DNA of 64,000 nucleotides from Lonepinella sp042468235 (GCF_042468235.1 NZ_CP170386.1:2094476-2158475), one strand, 5' to 3'. Positions 45,672-53,726 are shown, counted from the stretch's first letter. Notes: generated by a model not told the origin, from the sequence alone. Numbers and translations are program-made.

Positions 45672-46631
45672 ATGTTAAAAATTATCAAAAATCTAACCGC
45701 GCTTTCATTACTACTCAGTTTGCCTAGTGCCGTATTGGCGCAAGAAAATCTTACCCCACAACAATTAGTGACATCAATGACTAAAGCTCAAACCGAATTA
45801 AACTATCAAATTTCTTTTGTGCAAACTAATCTAACAGATTTGCAAGCTTTTCGTTATAAACACGTTAATTTAGACAATAAAAGCTACGCTCAATTAACCA
45901 CTTTAGAAAGTAGTCAACAAGATATTATTCGTCGCGACAACTTGGTCAGCTATTTCCAAAGTAATTTCACCCCGTTTACTATTCAATCTAATCATATTAT
46001 CGATTATTTACCAAATATCTTATCGGCTAACATCGAAAAATTCGCAGAAAACTATGATTTTTCTGCCTTGGGACGTAATCGTGTGGCAGATCGTTTAGTA
46101 CAAGTGATTAGAATTATGCCAAAAGATGATTTCCGTTATCAATATGTACTGTTCATTGATGAAGAAACCCATTTATTATTACGTAGTGATCTGATTGATC
46201 GCAATGATAATTTACTGGAAAGTTTCCATGTGGTGAATTTGTATATTGGTGATGAAATCAAGTCATTAGTGGAACAATTAAATGCGGTTCATTTTCCGCC
46301 GTTACTCACCGATGAATCAAATGAAAAACCGTCGATTACCAGTTGGCAGACAAAATGGTTGCCTAAAGGCTTTACTTTAGTGAGTGAAAATGCTGATCCA
46401 GAAGATATTGATGGTAACAATATTATTGAAAGCCGCTTATATAGCGACGGATTATTTTCCTTTACTATTTATGTAGCAGATAAAATTATCAATGGAAATC
46501 AAGATAATCTCTGGCGACAGGGAATGAATACCATCTATAGTGAAAATATCGGAGATAAAGAAGTGACATTAATTGGTCAAATTCCATCTGCTACCGCAAA
46601 ACGTATTGTGCAAGATTTACAATTTAAATAA
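45672..46631 (+). CDS. rseB: Sigma-E regulatory protein RseB
   Basis: Periplasmic protein that binds RseA and shields it from DegS until it senses misplaced lipoproteins or LPS. The 319-residue precursor (E. coli 318) has a signal peptide (MLKIIKNLTALSLLLSLP, cleavage after VLA near residue 23), an N-terminal LolA/LppX-like domain and a smaller C-terminal domain. It has its own good ribosome site and follows a terminator-like hairpin. Confidence 0.93.
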   Translation: MLKIIKNLTALSLLLSLPSAVLAQENLTPQQLVTSMTKAQTELNYQISFVQTNLTDLQAFRYKHVNLDNKSYAQLTTLESSQQDIIRRDNLVSYFQSNFTPFTIQSNHIIDYLPNILSANIEKFAENYDFSALGRNRVADRLVQVIRIMPKDDFRYQYVLFIDEETHLLLRSDLIDRNDNLLESFHVVNLYIGDEIKSLVEQLNAVHFPPLLTDESNEKPSITSWQTKWLPKGFTLVSENADPEDIDGNNIIESRLYSDGLFSFTIYVADKIINGNQDNLWRQGMNTIYSENIGDKEVTLIGQIPSATAKRIVQDLQFK

Positions 46632-46642
46632 AGGATTAAGTA

Positions 46643-47077
46643 ATGATTAAAGAAAGTGCTGTAGTAATTGATTATCAACCAGGTGTGGCAACAGTGAAAT
46701 GCCAATCACAATCAGCATGCGGAAATTGCACTGCGAAATCTGTTTGTGGTACATCAGCACTTTCTGAATTAACGGGTGAACCCGGTGAACATATTTTTAT
46801 CTTAGAAACCATTACACCGCTAAAAATAGGGCAAACCATTGAAATTGGATTAGAAGAAAGATCACTCCTATTTTCCGCATTATTGCTTTACTTTTTACCA
46901 TTATTAACGATTTTAGTCACCGCCTTTATTGGTGAAAAATTGTTCCAACACGAATTAATCAATGCGATTTTTATCTTTTTTTGTACCGCAGTTTCCTTTG
47001 TAGCAGTGCGTTATTATGCAAAAAACGTACAAACAAAATCGTCGTTTAAGCCGATTTTGTTGAGAATATTAGCATAA
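46643..47077 (+). CDS. rseC: SoxR-reducing system protein RseC
   Basis: Inner-membrane protein linked to reduction of SoxR and thiamine metabolism in enterobacteria. The 144-residue protein has the cysteine cluster CQSQSACGNCTAKSVCG near residues 19-35 and two membrane helices near residues 76-115. Last gene of the rpoE operon; an IS derivative begins 22 bases downstream. Confidence 0.93.
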   Translation: MIKESAVVIDYQPGVATVKCQSQSACGNCTAKSVCGTSALSELTGEPGEHIFILETITPLKIGQTIEIGLEERSLLFSALLLYFLPLLTILVTAFIGEKLFQHELINAIFIFFCTAVSFVAVRYYAKNVQTKSSFKPILLRILA

Positions 47078-47099
47078 TACTCTACTCACATTAAAAATT

Positions 47100-47327
47100 G
47101 GCATAGTAGACAAAATAGTTGGTAAAAAGTGGGTTAAAGCCTTATAGTAATTGGCTTTAACCCACTTTTTTGAATTATGAATAAAAAATTGCCCTTTTTG
47201 CCAAAATCCGTCAATTCAGAGATATGGCATTCAAAATAATATTCAACGCTATAAATGCACATCTTGTAATAATAGTTGATTCTAATTATTAAAAATAATC
47301 AAAACCAACTATTTTGTCTGCTAGGGC
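47100..47327 (+). mobile_element. MITE-like internally deleted derivative of the 40463 IS
   Basis: The left 171 bases or so, including terminal repeat, hairpin and transposase start, are identical to the IS at 40463. They then join directly to the last 57 bases of the IS. The join is at AATAA, present at both break points in the full copy, so about 817 bp were lost through 5-bp microhomology. The right end is slightly altered (GTCTGCTAGGGC instead of GTCTACTATGCC). About 228 bp remain with no functional transposase, so it could move only with a helper in trans. Confidence 0.85.
47124..47171 (+). terminator. Terminator hairpin in the MITE-like element
   Basis: Identical to 40487-40534: an 18-bp perfect stem and a T run. 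It lies 47 bases after the rseC stop and probably serves as the terminator of the rpoE-rseABC operon. Confidence 0.85.
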
Positions 47328-47427
47328 ATAGTGTATAAAAAACTGCCAACTATTTTGTCTACTATGCCTTTTCTAGCAATACGCTTATCTACTATGCTCT
47401 TTTACCAACTATCTTGTTTATAATGGC
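47325..47427. repeat. Nest of IS terminal repeats next to the MITE
   Basis: Three further pieces of the same terminal repeat follow the MITE. At 47325-47368 a left-end-like GGCATAGTGTATAAAAAACT is joined to a perfect right end (CCAACTATTTTGTCTACTA and TGCC), leaving a 44-bp element. TTATCTACTATGC at about 47385-47397 is a partial right end. ACCAACTATCTTGTTTATAA with TGGC at 47404-47427 is a diverged right end (19 of 24 positions). The site seems to have taken repeated insertions and collapses. No gene is present between 47078 and 47492. Confidence 0.7.
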
Positions 47428-47492
47428 GATACGAGAAACATTGTAACGTTTATTAACCTTGTACATAAATTCAAGGTTAATACTAAATCAGA

Positions 47493-48245
47493 TTAAATAA
47501 TCCCTTGTTCTTCTAGCTTACCTAAGAAAAACGGCATTTGTACTCGCCACCAAGGCCAGTCATGATCTACATCACTACCCCAGAAATCAAACCAAGCACT
47601 AATAGCTTTGCTATCAAAAACTTGTTGTAAACGTGATGTATCAGCGATATGCTGTTCCTCCCAAGCGCCTTGACCGACCGCCACTACATAATGATTTTGG
47701 CGATAACGTGCTAAAAACCACTCATCATTTTGATTTGCTACATAATCAATCGGTGAATTAAAATACACTGCTTGATCACTACCAAAATCGCCCGTAAAGA
47801 AACGAGCATCGTACACGCCACTCAGGGCAATAGCCGTATCAAATAAATCTGGATGACGTAAGGCAAAATTAATTGTATGGAATGCTCCCATACTACAACC
47901 GGTAGCAATCATGGCTCCATTCCATTGTGATTCATGACGAATTAATGGTACGAGCTCATGGACAATATAACGATCATAAGCGTTGTGAGCTAATGCCATA
48001 TCATGGGCACTTTTCCATGTTGCTAACCAAGATTCGTTATCATAAGAATCTGGTGTATAGAATTTAATTAAGCCACGTTCAATAAAAGAACGGCAAGCAT
48101 CAATCATGCCAAAATTGCCGTATTCATTTTGGTTTCCACCTGATGATGGAAATACAATAACCGGCTTACCAGCATGACCATACACATTAAAGTGCATTTC
48201 ACGCCCTAACTCACCACTCCAATGACTTCTTCTTTCAAAATGCAT
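47493..48245 (-). CDS. Putative alpha/beta-hydrolase esterase paired with an ATP-grasp enzyme
   Basis: The 250-residue protein fits the esterase (PF00756-like) branch of alpha/beta hydrolases. The nucleophile is S118 in ATGCSMGAFH, and the likely catalytic histidine is H228 in DVDHDWPWWR. PSSGGNQNEYG near residues 33-43 resembles an oxyanion-hole loop. There is no signal peptide, so it is probably cytoplasmic. Its substrate is unknown. It starts 15 bases after the ATP-grasp gene, with AGGA upstream, so the two are almost certainly one operon. A thioesterase, acyl-transfer or ester-hydrolysis role linked to the ligase product is possible. Confidence 0.85.
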   Translation of the reverse strand: MHFERRSHWSGELGREMHFNVYGHAGKPVIVFPSSGGNQNEYGNFGMIDACRSFIERGLIKFYTPDSYDNESWLATWKSAHDMALAHNAYDRYIVHELVPLIRHESQWNGAMIATGCSMGAFHTINFALRHPDLFDTAIALSGVYDARFFTGDFGSDQAVYFNSPIDYVANQNDEWFLARYRQNHYVVAVGQGAWEEQHIADTSRLQQVFDSKAISAWFDFWGSDVDHDWPWWRVQMPFFLGKLEEQGII

Positions 48246-48260
48246 AGTTTTATTCCTGTA

Positions 48261-49439
48261 TTATTGTTTTTTCTGGGCAAATTGCACGATTTCACGCATT
48301 TTCTCAATGCTCTCTGCACGAGCTAAAATGCCATGTTCCCCCATGATTTTAGCAAATACTCCCGGCACGGTTTGGACACTAATAATATTGTCAACAAATT
48401 TCTCACACACTTGTTCAATGGAATGAGCATAATTTTGATTGGCTTTACGAGAAATATACACCACATTCCAAGGATGCGTAATGTTTGTATAAAATTTATT
48501 TTCTGTCACCACATTAGCGTATTCTTTGAAAACGTCAAAATCATTCGCATAATTCCACATATCAATAGTCAAACCACCTGGTGGACGGCAGTTAATTTCT
48601 AGTGGTAAAAATTCACCTGTTTTCTTCACACGAAAAAATTCAAAGTGGAAGAAACGCTCACGTACACCGAAGGCATCTACGCATTGTTTGCCTAATTTGA
48701 TTAATTCAGGCGAAATATCACGAGGAACATAATAGAACATATCACCATCTTTTTCGACGGTGTCTAATACAGCTTCAGAATATTCAAGGCTAGAATAGAA
48801 TACGATATTACCATCATGATCAGTTAAGCCATCAAAGGTTACAATATCACCATCAATGAATTCTTCCATAATGTATTCAACTTGCGGATTCTTGTAAGTA
48901 AAAAAGGATTCTAATTCATCCGCACTTTTGATTTTGTAAGTATCACTTGCCCCGACACCAGAATTTGGTTTAATAATAACGGGGAATTTCAGTTTGTTAG
49001 CTAATTTACGAGCCTCATCATCATTTTGGAAGACTTGTCCTTTAGCTACTTTTAAACCTGTTTGGCGAAAAACTTCTTTCATTTGTGCTTTGGTTTTAAT
49101 GGCTAACATATCTTCATTTTTATAACCAAAAACATTGAAATCAGTACGCAATTTTGCATCTAATTCAAGCCAGTATTCATTATGTGATTCTACACGATCA
49201 ATACGACCGTATTTATGTGCAAAATATCCCACCGCACGATAAACCTGATCGTAGTCTTCCATATTATCTACACGATAATATTCCGTTAAAGCATGGCGTA
49301 AATTTTCACTAAGTTGTTCATAAGGTGTATCAGCAATCCCTAAGGTATTAATGCCTTTTTCTTTCATTCGCACCGCAAAGGTTTCGAAGTTCGTTGGAAA
49401 GTGAGGGGAAATCATGACAAAATTGAGTGGTCTAGACAT
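48261..49439 (-). CDS. ATP-grasp ligase of unknown substrate
   Basis: The 392-residue protein has an N-terminal Rossmann-like domain (FVMISPHFPTNFETFAVRMKEKG, residues 7-29), an ATP-grasp fold with the ATP-binding lysine K157 in FPVIIKPNSGVGASD, and metal-binding residues E267 (FHFEFF) and E281/N283 (PLEINCRPPGG). Members of this fold join a carboxylate to an amine or thiol through an acyl phosphate. It resembles carboxylate-amine ligases rather than D-Ala-D-Ala ligase or biotin carboxylase. The acceptor and donor are unknown. First gene of a two-gene operon with the esterase. Confidence 0.85.
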   Translation of the reverse strand: MSRPLNFVMISPHFPTNFETFAVRMKEKGINTLGIADTPYEQLSENLRHALTEYYRVDNMEDYDQVYRAVGYFAHKYGRIDRVESHNEYWLELDAKLRTDFNVFGYKNEDMLAIKTKAQMKEVFRQTGLKVAKGQVFQNDDEARKLANKLKFPVIIKPNSGVGASDTYKIKSADELESFFTYKNPQVEYIMEEFIDGDIVTFDGLTDHDGNIVFYSSLEYSEAVLDTVEKDGDMFYYVPRDISPELIKLGKQCVDAFGVRERFFHFEFFRVKKTGEFLPLEINCRPPGGLTIDMWNYANDFDVFKEYANVVTENKFYTNITHPWNVVYISRKANQNYAHSIEQVCEKFVDNIISVQTVPGVFAKIMGEHGILARAESIEKMREIVQFAQKKQ

Positions 49440-49730
49440 AGTATTGTTCCCTTGATAAATAAAATTGATAGACTGGATTTTAAGCGAGTTTTGCTTATTT
49501 TGCCACAGAATTTATATGGGTAAACTGCGGTGAATTCAGACAAAATTTTGTAATTTCAAATTTTATTAGTGTATTAATTTAAATAATAATTAATAAATAA
49601 TGTTATTAACTGTAAATATCAAAACTATTAGTATAATAATTTTTAAGAAATATATCATTCTAATTAAAATACGGTAAGAGTAGTGACCATTTTCGGTAAA
49701 ACTAATTGGGTAATTTTATCTTACCTAATT
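49440..49730. other. AT-rich gap with the mreD terminator
   Basis: This 291-base gap separates the ATP-grasp gene from mreD, both on the minus strand. It is very AT-rich. Apart from an imperfect hairpin after mreD (49704-49713 with 49721-49730, nine of ten paired, then TAGTTTTACC on the minus strand), I see nothing that I can name. The promoter of the ATP-grasp operon should lie here. Confidence 0.6.
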
Positions 49731-50222
49731 TTATTCATTAATTTGCAATTTCAACCTGATCTTGCGCAACAACAAAAATACCCAAGGCCAAAGTAACCCA
49801 CTAATGAATGCTCCAAAGATTTCTTGCCATTGAAAAGTAGCATTATGCATTGTCCATTCAATCAAGAAAATGCCAATACGAATACAAAATACCAGTAAAA
49901 CGGTGAGTAAACTCTGTTGTAAAAGGGAGAGATTGCTTAATACAGAATGATTTTTTGCGACTACATACATAAACACTGAAAGTACTAAAGCATGTACACC
50001 CATTACAGAACCTAGCACCAGATCCCAAACAACACCAAGCACAAACGCCGATCCAATACTGATTTTTTCCGGAATAGATAATGACCAATACGTTAACACT
50101 AACACTAACCAAGCTGGTTTGAAACTTTGGAAACCAGCTGGCCAAGGGGCAATTTCTAATACTAATGCTGCTACAAAAATACAGAGTAAACTAATGACCT
50201 GAATAAGAAAACGTCCGTTCAT
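49731..50222 (-). CDS. mreD: Rod shape-determining protein MreD
   Basis: Integral membrane part of the elongasome that sets rod shape. The 163-residue protein (E. coli 162) has about five to six hydrophobic segments and the family motif WDLVLGSVMGVHAL near residues 66-79. Its start overlaps the mreC stop by one base. Confidence 0.93.
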   Translation of the reverse strand: MNGRFLIQVISLLCIFVAALVLEIAPWPAGFQSFKPAWLVLVLTYWSLSIPEKISIGSAFVLGVVWDLVLGSVMGVHALVLSVFMYVVAKNHSVLSNLSLLQQSLLTVLLVFCIRIGIFLIEWTMHNATFQWQEIFGAFISGLLWPWVFLLLRKIRLKLQINE

Positions 50223-51334
50223 TAATATTCCTCCCGATGTTCTTTTAACTCAAGATCAAACTGAGTATCATTTAAATTCATTTCCATGGGTAAATTCTCA
50301 GTACTATTATCATCCATGGTATGTGGTATATTTTGCTCTTGCTCTTGCTCTTGCTCTTGCTCTTGCTCTTGCTCTTGCTCTTGCTCTTGCTCTTGCTCTT
50401 CAGAGGTTTTTTCTTTTTTTTGGCGTGTATCGACTTTATTCCCTAATCGTTGTTGCACAGCATTACGTACTTCTTCCGGTGAAAGCGCCTGAACCTTATG
50501 CATATCTTCTGCACTTGACCAGAGAAGTAAAACATAACGTAATCGTTCTAAGGAAGCCAAGGGTTTAGCAGTAATCGTGGCAAAATAGTTAGAACCATCT
50601 CGAGAAACAGTCTCAACCACCGCAACTGGATAACCTTCTGGGAAACGACCTCCTAAACCAGAAGTCACCAGTAAATCCCCTTTTACAATATCCACTGAAC
50701 GTGGCACATTATCAAGGGATAGTTCATCTGCCCGACCAGTTCCACTTGCAATGGTTCGTACATCATTACGCAATACTTGCACAGGAATGGAGTGGGTAAC
50801 ATCCGTCAATAACAAGACTCGAGAACTATCTTCACCGGCTGAAATAATTTGCCCAACTACGCCACGTTCATCAATCACTGGTTGACCCACATAGGCACCC
50901 GTTCCTCTGCCTTGGTTAATCACCACTTGTTGACGATAGGTATCACTTTCCGCAGTTAATACTTCGGCAATTTTTTTATATTCATCAGTACGTAATGGAG
51001 AATTGAGTAATAAACGCAATCGTTGATTTTCCACTTTTAATTGATCCAACAATAATAAATCCGCATTTTTTTCTCGTAATTGTTCTTTCAATACGCGGTT
51101 TTCAATTTGCAGTTTATTGGTATCAATGAGATTGTCAGAAACACTATCAAGAACCGTATGGGGAGTATTAGCTAAGTAATATAAACCACCAACAAAGGTC
51201 TCCAGTGCACTACGTACTTTAATCATCGCATTACTTTGCCCGTCAGAAAGAATCAGCACAATAGATGCTGTTACGGCGAGAAATAAACGTAATCCCAATG
51301 GCGGGGCTTTTCCGAAAATAGGTTTCATAGCCAA
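50222..51334 (-). CDS. mreC: Rod shape-determining protein MreC with EQ-repeat tail
   Basis: Bitopic periplasmic protein that links MreB to the cell-wall enzymes PBP2 and RodA. The 370-residue protein has an N-terminal membrane helix (LFLAVTASIVLILSDG, about 16-31), a coiled coil (about 75-115) and the two beta-domains of MreC. After residue about 300 it has a low-complexity tail with eleven Glu-Gln dipeptides, coded by a pure hexamer repeat. E. coli MreC has 367 residues, but its tail differs. The repeat could vary tail length without shifting frame. Confidence 0.94.
   Translation of the reverse strand: MAMKPIFGKAPPLGLRLFLAVTASIVLILSDGQSNAMIKVRSALETFVGGLYYLANTPHTVLDSVSDNLIDTNKLQIENRVLKEQLREKNADLLLLDQLKVENQRLRLLLNSPLRTDEYKKIAEVLTAESDTYRQQVVINQGRGTGAYVGQPVIDERGVVGQIISAGEDSSRVLLLTDVTHSIPVQVLRNDVRTIASGTGRADELSLDNVPRSVDIVKGDLLVTSGLGGRFPEGYPVAVVETVSRDGSNYFATITAKPLASLERLRYVLLLWSSAEDMHKVQALSPEEVRNAVQQRLGNKVDTRQKKEKTSEEQEQEQEQEQEQEQEQEQEQEQNIPHTMDDNSTENLPMEMNLNDTQFDLELKEHREEY
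50333..50398 (+). repeat. Hexanucleotide tandem repeat TTGCTC x 11 in mreC
   Basis: Eleven uninterrupted TTGCTC units (GAGCAA on the coding strand), coding for Glu-Gln. Because the unit is six bases, slippage alters the tail by two residues per unit and cannot switch the gene off. Confidence 0.95.
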
Positions 51335-51345
51335 TCCAAAACAAA

Positions 51346-51392
51346 GTAAAAAGTGCGGTGCAAAAATAGAAAATTTATCACCGCACTTTTTT
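51346..51392 (-). terminator. Inverted uptake-signal hairpin between mreB and mreC
   Basis: Two uptake signals in opposite orientation (AAAAAGTGCGGTG at 51348-51360 and CACCGCACTTTTT at 51379-51391) form a perfect 13-bp stem, with A/T runs on both sides. It lies between mreB and mreC on the transcribed minus strand. It may partly terminate mreB transcripts, giving more MreB than MreC/MreD. Confidence 0.75.
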
Positions 51393-51404
51393 CACTGTAT
51401 TTAT

Positions 51405-52457
51405 TTAAATATCATCACTAAAAATATCGCCACCATGCATATCGATCATATGCAAAGCTTCACCACCACCTAATGCAACACAAGTTAATGGATTATCTGC
51501 CACCACGACACGTACGCCAGTTTCTTTACTGACTAAATGTGCAATATTACGTAATAAGGCGCCGCCGCCGGTTAATACGATGCCGTATTCATAAATATCG
51601 GCAGCATGCTCAGGTTTACATTCTTCTAAAGCAGAACGAATTGCATCAATAATGCCTTTTAATGGCTGACTAATGGCTTCTAACACATCACGAGAAGTCA
51701 GGGTAAATGGACGTGGCACACCTTCGGATAAATTCAAGCCGTGAACTTCTAATTCAAGTACATCGTCATCAGATTCAATATAAGCCACACCGATTTCATG
51801 TTTAATGCGCTCTGCGGTAGCTTCACCAATGATCGAACCAAAGGTTTTACGCACATAAGAAATAATCGCTTCGTCAAATTTATCTCCACCAATACGCACG
51901 GAAGAAGAATAAGCTAAACCATTTAGAGCAATCACCGCAATTTCTGTGGTCCCGCCACCGATATCAATCACCATTGACCCAGTTGGGGTAGATACTGGCA
52001 ATCCCGCACCAATTGCCGCTGCCATCGGTTCTTCAATTAAATAGACTTCTCTGGCGCCAGCACCAATTGCTGATTCTTTAATGGCACGACGTTCAACTTG
52101 CGTTGCCCCTGCCGGCACACAAATTAACACGCGTGGACTCGGACGCAGAAAATTACCACTATGTACTTGTTTAATAAAGTATTGCAACATCTTTTCCGTC
52201 ACAAAGAAATCGGCGATTACCCCGTCTTTCATCGGACGAATAGCTTCAATATTGTTGGAAGTACGACCTAGCATCATTTTAGCGTCTTTACCCACCGCTG
52301 CAATACTACGTTGCCCTGCTCGCCCTTGACGAATTGCCACCACAGAAGGTTCATCAAGTACAATCCCTTGATCTTTTACATAAATTAAAGTATTTGCTGT
52401 ACCTAAATCAATAGACAAGTCGTTGGAGAATAAACCCCGAATTTTTTTGAATAACAT
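51405..52457 (-). CDS. mreB: Rod shape-determining actin homologue MreB
   Basis: Forms membrane-bound filaments that guide cell-wall synthesis along the cell length. The 350-residue protein (E. coli 347) begins with MLFKKIRGLFSNDLSID, including the amphipathic membrane-binding helix. Actin-type ATP motifs are IDLGTANTLIY, the central VIDIGGGTTEIAV and TGGGALLRNI. First gene of mreBCD. Confidence 0.97.
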   Translation of the reverse strand: MLFKKIRGLFSNDLSIDLGTANTLIYVKDQGIVLDEPSVVAIRQGRAGQRSIAAVGKDAKMMLGRTSNNIEAIRPMKDGVIADFFVTEKMLQYFIKQVHSGNFLRPSPRVLICVPAGATQVERRAIKESAIGAGAREVYLIEEPMAAAIGAGLPVSTPTGSMVIDIGGGTTEIAVIALNGLAYSSSVRIGGDKFDEAIISYVRKTFGSIIGEATAERIKHEIGVAYIESDDDVLELEVHGLNLSEGVPRPFTLTSRDVLEAISQPLKGIIDAIRSALEECKPEHAADIYEYGIVLTGGGALLRNIAHLVSKETGVRVVVADNPLTCVALGGGEALHMIDMHGGDIFSDDI

Positions 52458-52815
52458 AAGAATTCCGTTCGTTAAATAATATATAGAAAAATTATGCGTA
52501 ATGTATCAAAAAATCGGCAGTAATTACAGTTAATTTTCAGAATTATAGGAAAAAGCCATGTGACTTAATAATCTGTTGTGCTTTAAGACAATGCAAAAAC
52601 ATGAAAGAACTATTCAGTCATTTTATTTTCAGTGAGTAACGCCGTGCTGTATTCAGCGATGACGTCAAATTCTTGCGGAATGTGGATGTTGGCTTTTCCA
52701 CTGTCGTATTGAGCGGTGTGACTATCTCAATTAGGGGATGGCGAAAGCTGATGGTACTAAAAACGGTAATATTCGCCACTATTTCACCGTATTAATGCTT
52801 TTCCATTGACACTTT
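52458..52815. other. Decayed non-coding stretch downstream of a pseudogene
   Basis: No intact gene is present. A minus-strand frame ending at TAG 52610-52612 reads DVIAEYSTALLTENKMTE and looks like the end of a former protein, but I cannot name it. The mreB promoter must lie in the part next to 52458. The rest appears to be gene remains continuous with the pseudogene at 52816-53119. Confidence 0.5.
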
Positions 52816-53119
52816 TTAAAAGCCTTTAATTGTGCTGGCAGTCACATTGTATGCTCCGGCATAATCCGTCATTAAGCCCGTATATTTACTCGAACTATAG
52901 GTTTCTAAATTCGGATTGGTAATATAGTTTTAATGCGTTGCTCAGTATTTGATATCTTTCAAACGAGCTTGCAATAACGGACGATTGGCAAAGGAGGCTT
53001 GAATCAGATCTTCGCCATTTTTCTCTTTTTCAAAAACGTTCGCAATAATCCGAATCCCTTCCTTTAATCCTTCGCTGTAAGCTGTCTCTTCATTTTCTAA
53101 GGTTGGAGTGATGTTAACA
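52816..53119 (-). pseudogene. Remnant of a FecB/BtuF-type metal ABC transporter binding protein
   Basis: On the minus strand, one frame reads NEETAYSEGLKEGIRIIANV and continues through FEKEKNGEDLIQASFANRPL to a stop at 52942-52944. A shifted frame resumes with NPNLETYSSSKYTGLMTDYA, then GAYNVTASTIKGF, and stops at 52816-52818. These segments follow in the order expected of type III periplasmic binding proteins for iron-siderophore, cobalamin or molybdate uptake (helical middle, then the YTGLM...GAxNVAA region). Both ends are missing and at least two frameshifts occur. The ligand cannot be told. Confidence 0.6.
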
Positions 53120-53326
53120 ACTGTCTCTCACCACCAATTTTGTAGGGATCTCGATCAATTCTGCCTGAATATTGGTGTCATTATCTTGTAATAACGACTT
53201 GAGTTTTTGTCCTGCTTGATAACCAATTTGTTCATAAGGGATAGAAATGGTTGTGAGTCTTGGATAAGATACGGCCCCCACATCTAAGCCCCCTAAGCTG
53301 GCAACGGCATTATGGTCGCCGAAGCC
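53114..53326 (-). pseudogene. C-terminal fragment of a LacI-family regulator
   Basis: The minus-strand frame reads GFGDHNAVASLGGLDVGAVS, then YPRLTTISIPYEQIGYQAG, and ends IPTKLVVRDSC followed by TAA (53114-53116). This is a typical end of a LacI/GalR regulator (GFGD, PRLTTI, IG-AG, VVRDS). Only about 70 of some 330 residues remain; the frame is closed by TAA just upstream of GFGD. Nothing of the DNA-binding domain survives. It is truncated at the junction with the transketolase fragment. Confidence 0.75.
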
Positions 53327-53653
53327 TTAGATGCTGCCGATAAATTGGCAGAACAAGGCATTGTAGCCACGGTGGTGGATATTTTCACCTTAAAACCGCT
53401 GGATGTGGATTGTGTGATTGATTGTGCCAAACGCACAGGTAAAATTGTCACTTGCGAAAACCATAGCATTCATAGCATTACCAATGGATTAGGTTCAGCG
53501 GTCGCAGAAGTGCTTGCCGAGCATTGCCCAACACCAATGCGTAGGGTTGGTATTAATAATCGTTATGGACAAGTAGGTACATTAGATTTCTTAATGCAAG
53601 AATATGGCTTAACCGCAGAACATATTGTGCAGAAAGCGTTAGAGTTATTCTAG
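53300..53653 (+). pseudogene. C-terminal fragment of a transketolase-type subunit
   Basis: An open frame from ATG 53312 (113 codons), with homology beginning slightly upstream (NGIMVAEALDAADKL), matches the C-terminal domain of the split transketolase subunits: VDIFTLKPLD, TCENHSIHSITNGLGSAVAE and RVGINNRYGQVGTLDFLM. A whole subunit has about 310 residues, so the pyrimidine-binding domain is gone. There is no plausible promoter. The fragment ends in a terminator-like hairpin shared with uvrA. Confidence 0.78.
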
Positions 53654-53667
53654 TTGTAAACAACAGT

Positions 53668-53709
53668 AAAAGGGGTAAAGCTTAATACTAATTGGCTTTA
53701 CTCCTTTTT
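53668..53709. terminator. Hairpin after uvrA and the transketolase fragment; dispersed hairpin family
   Basis: AAAAGGGGTAAAGC (53668-53681) pairs with GGCTTTACTCCTTTTT (53694-53709) around TTAATACTAATT, with a T run. The loop and inner stem resemble the hairpins at 40487 and 23404. Confidence 0.75.
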
Positions 53710-53726
53710 AGTAGCACTTTTGCTGG

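Noticed and set aside
50333..50398. CRISPR array
   Set aside because: Six-base uninterrupted tandem units without spacers; it is a coding microsatellite.
50286..50568. Plus-strand frames rich in Ala-Leu or Cys-Ser repeats
   Set aside because: They are antisense readings of the mreC hexamer repeat; the minus-strand MreC frame has full family similarity.
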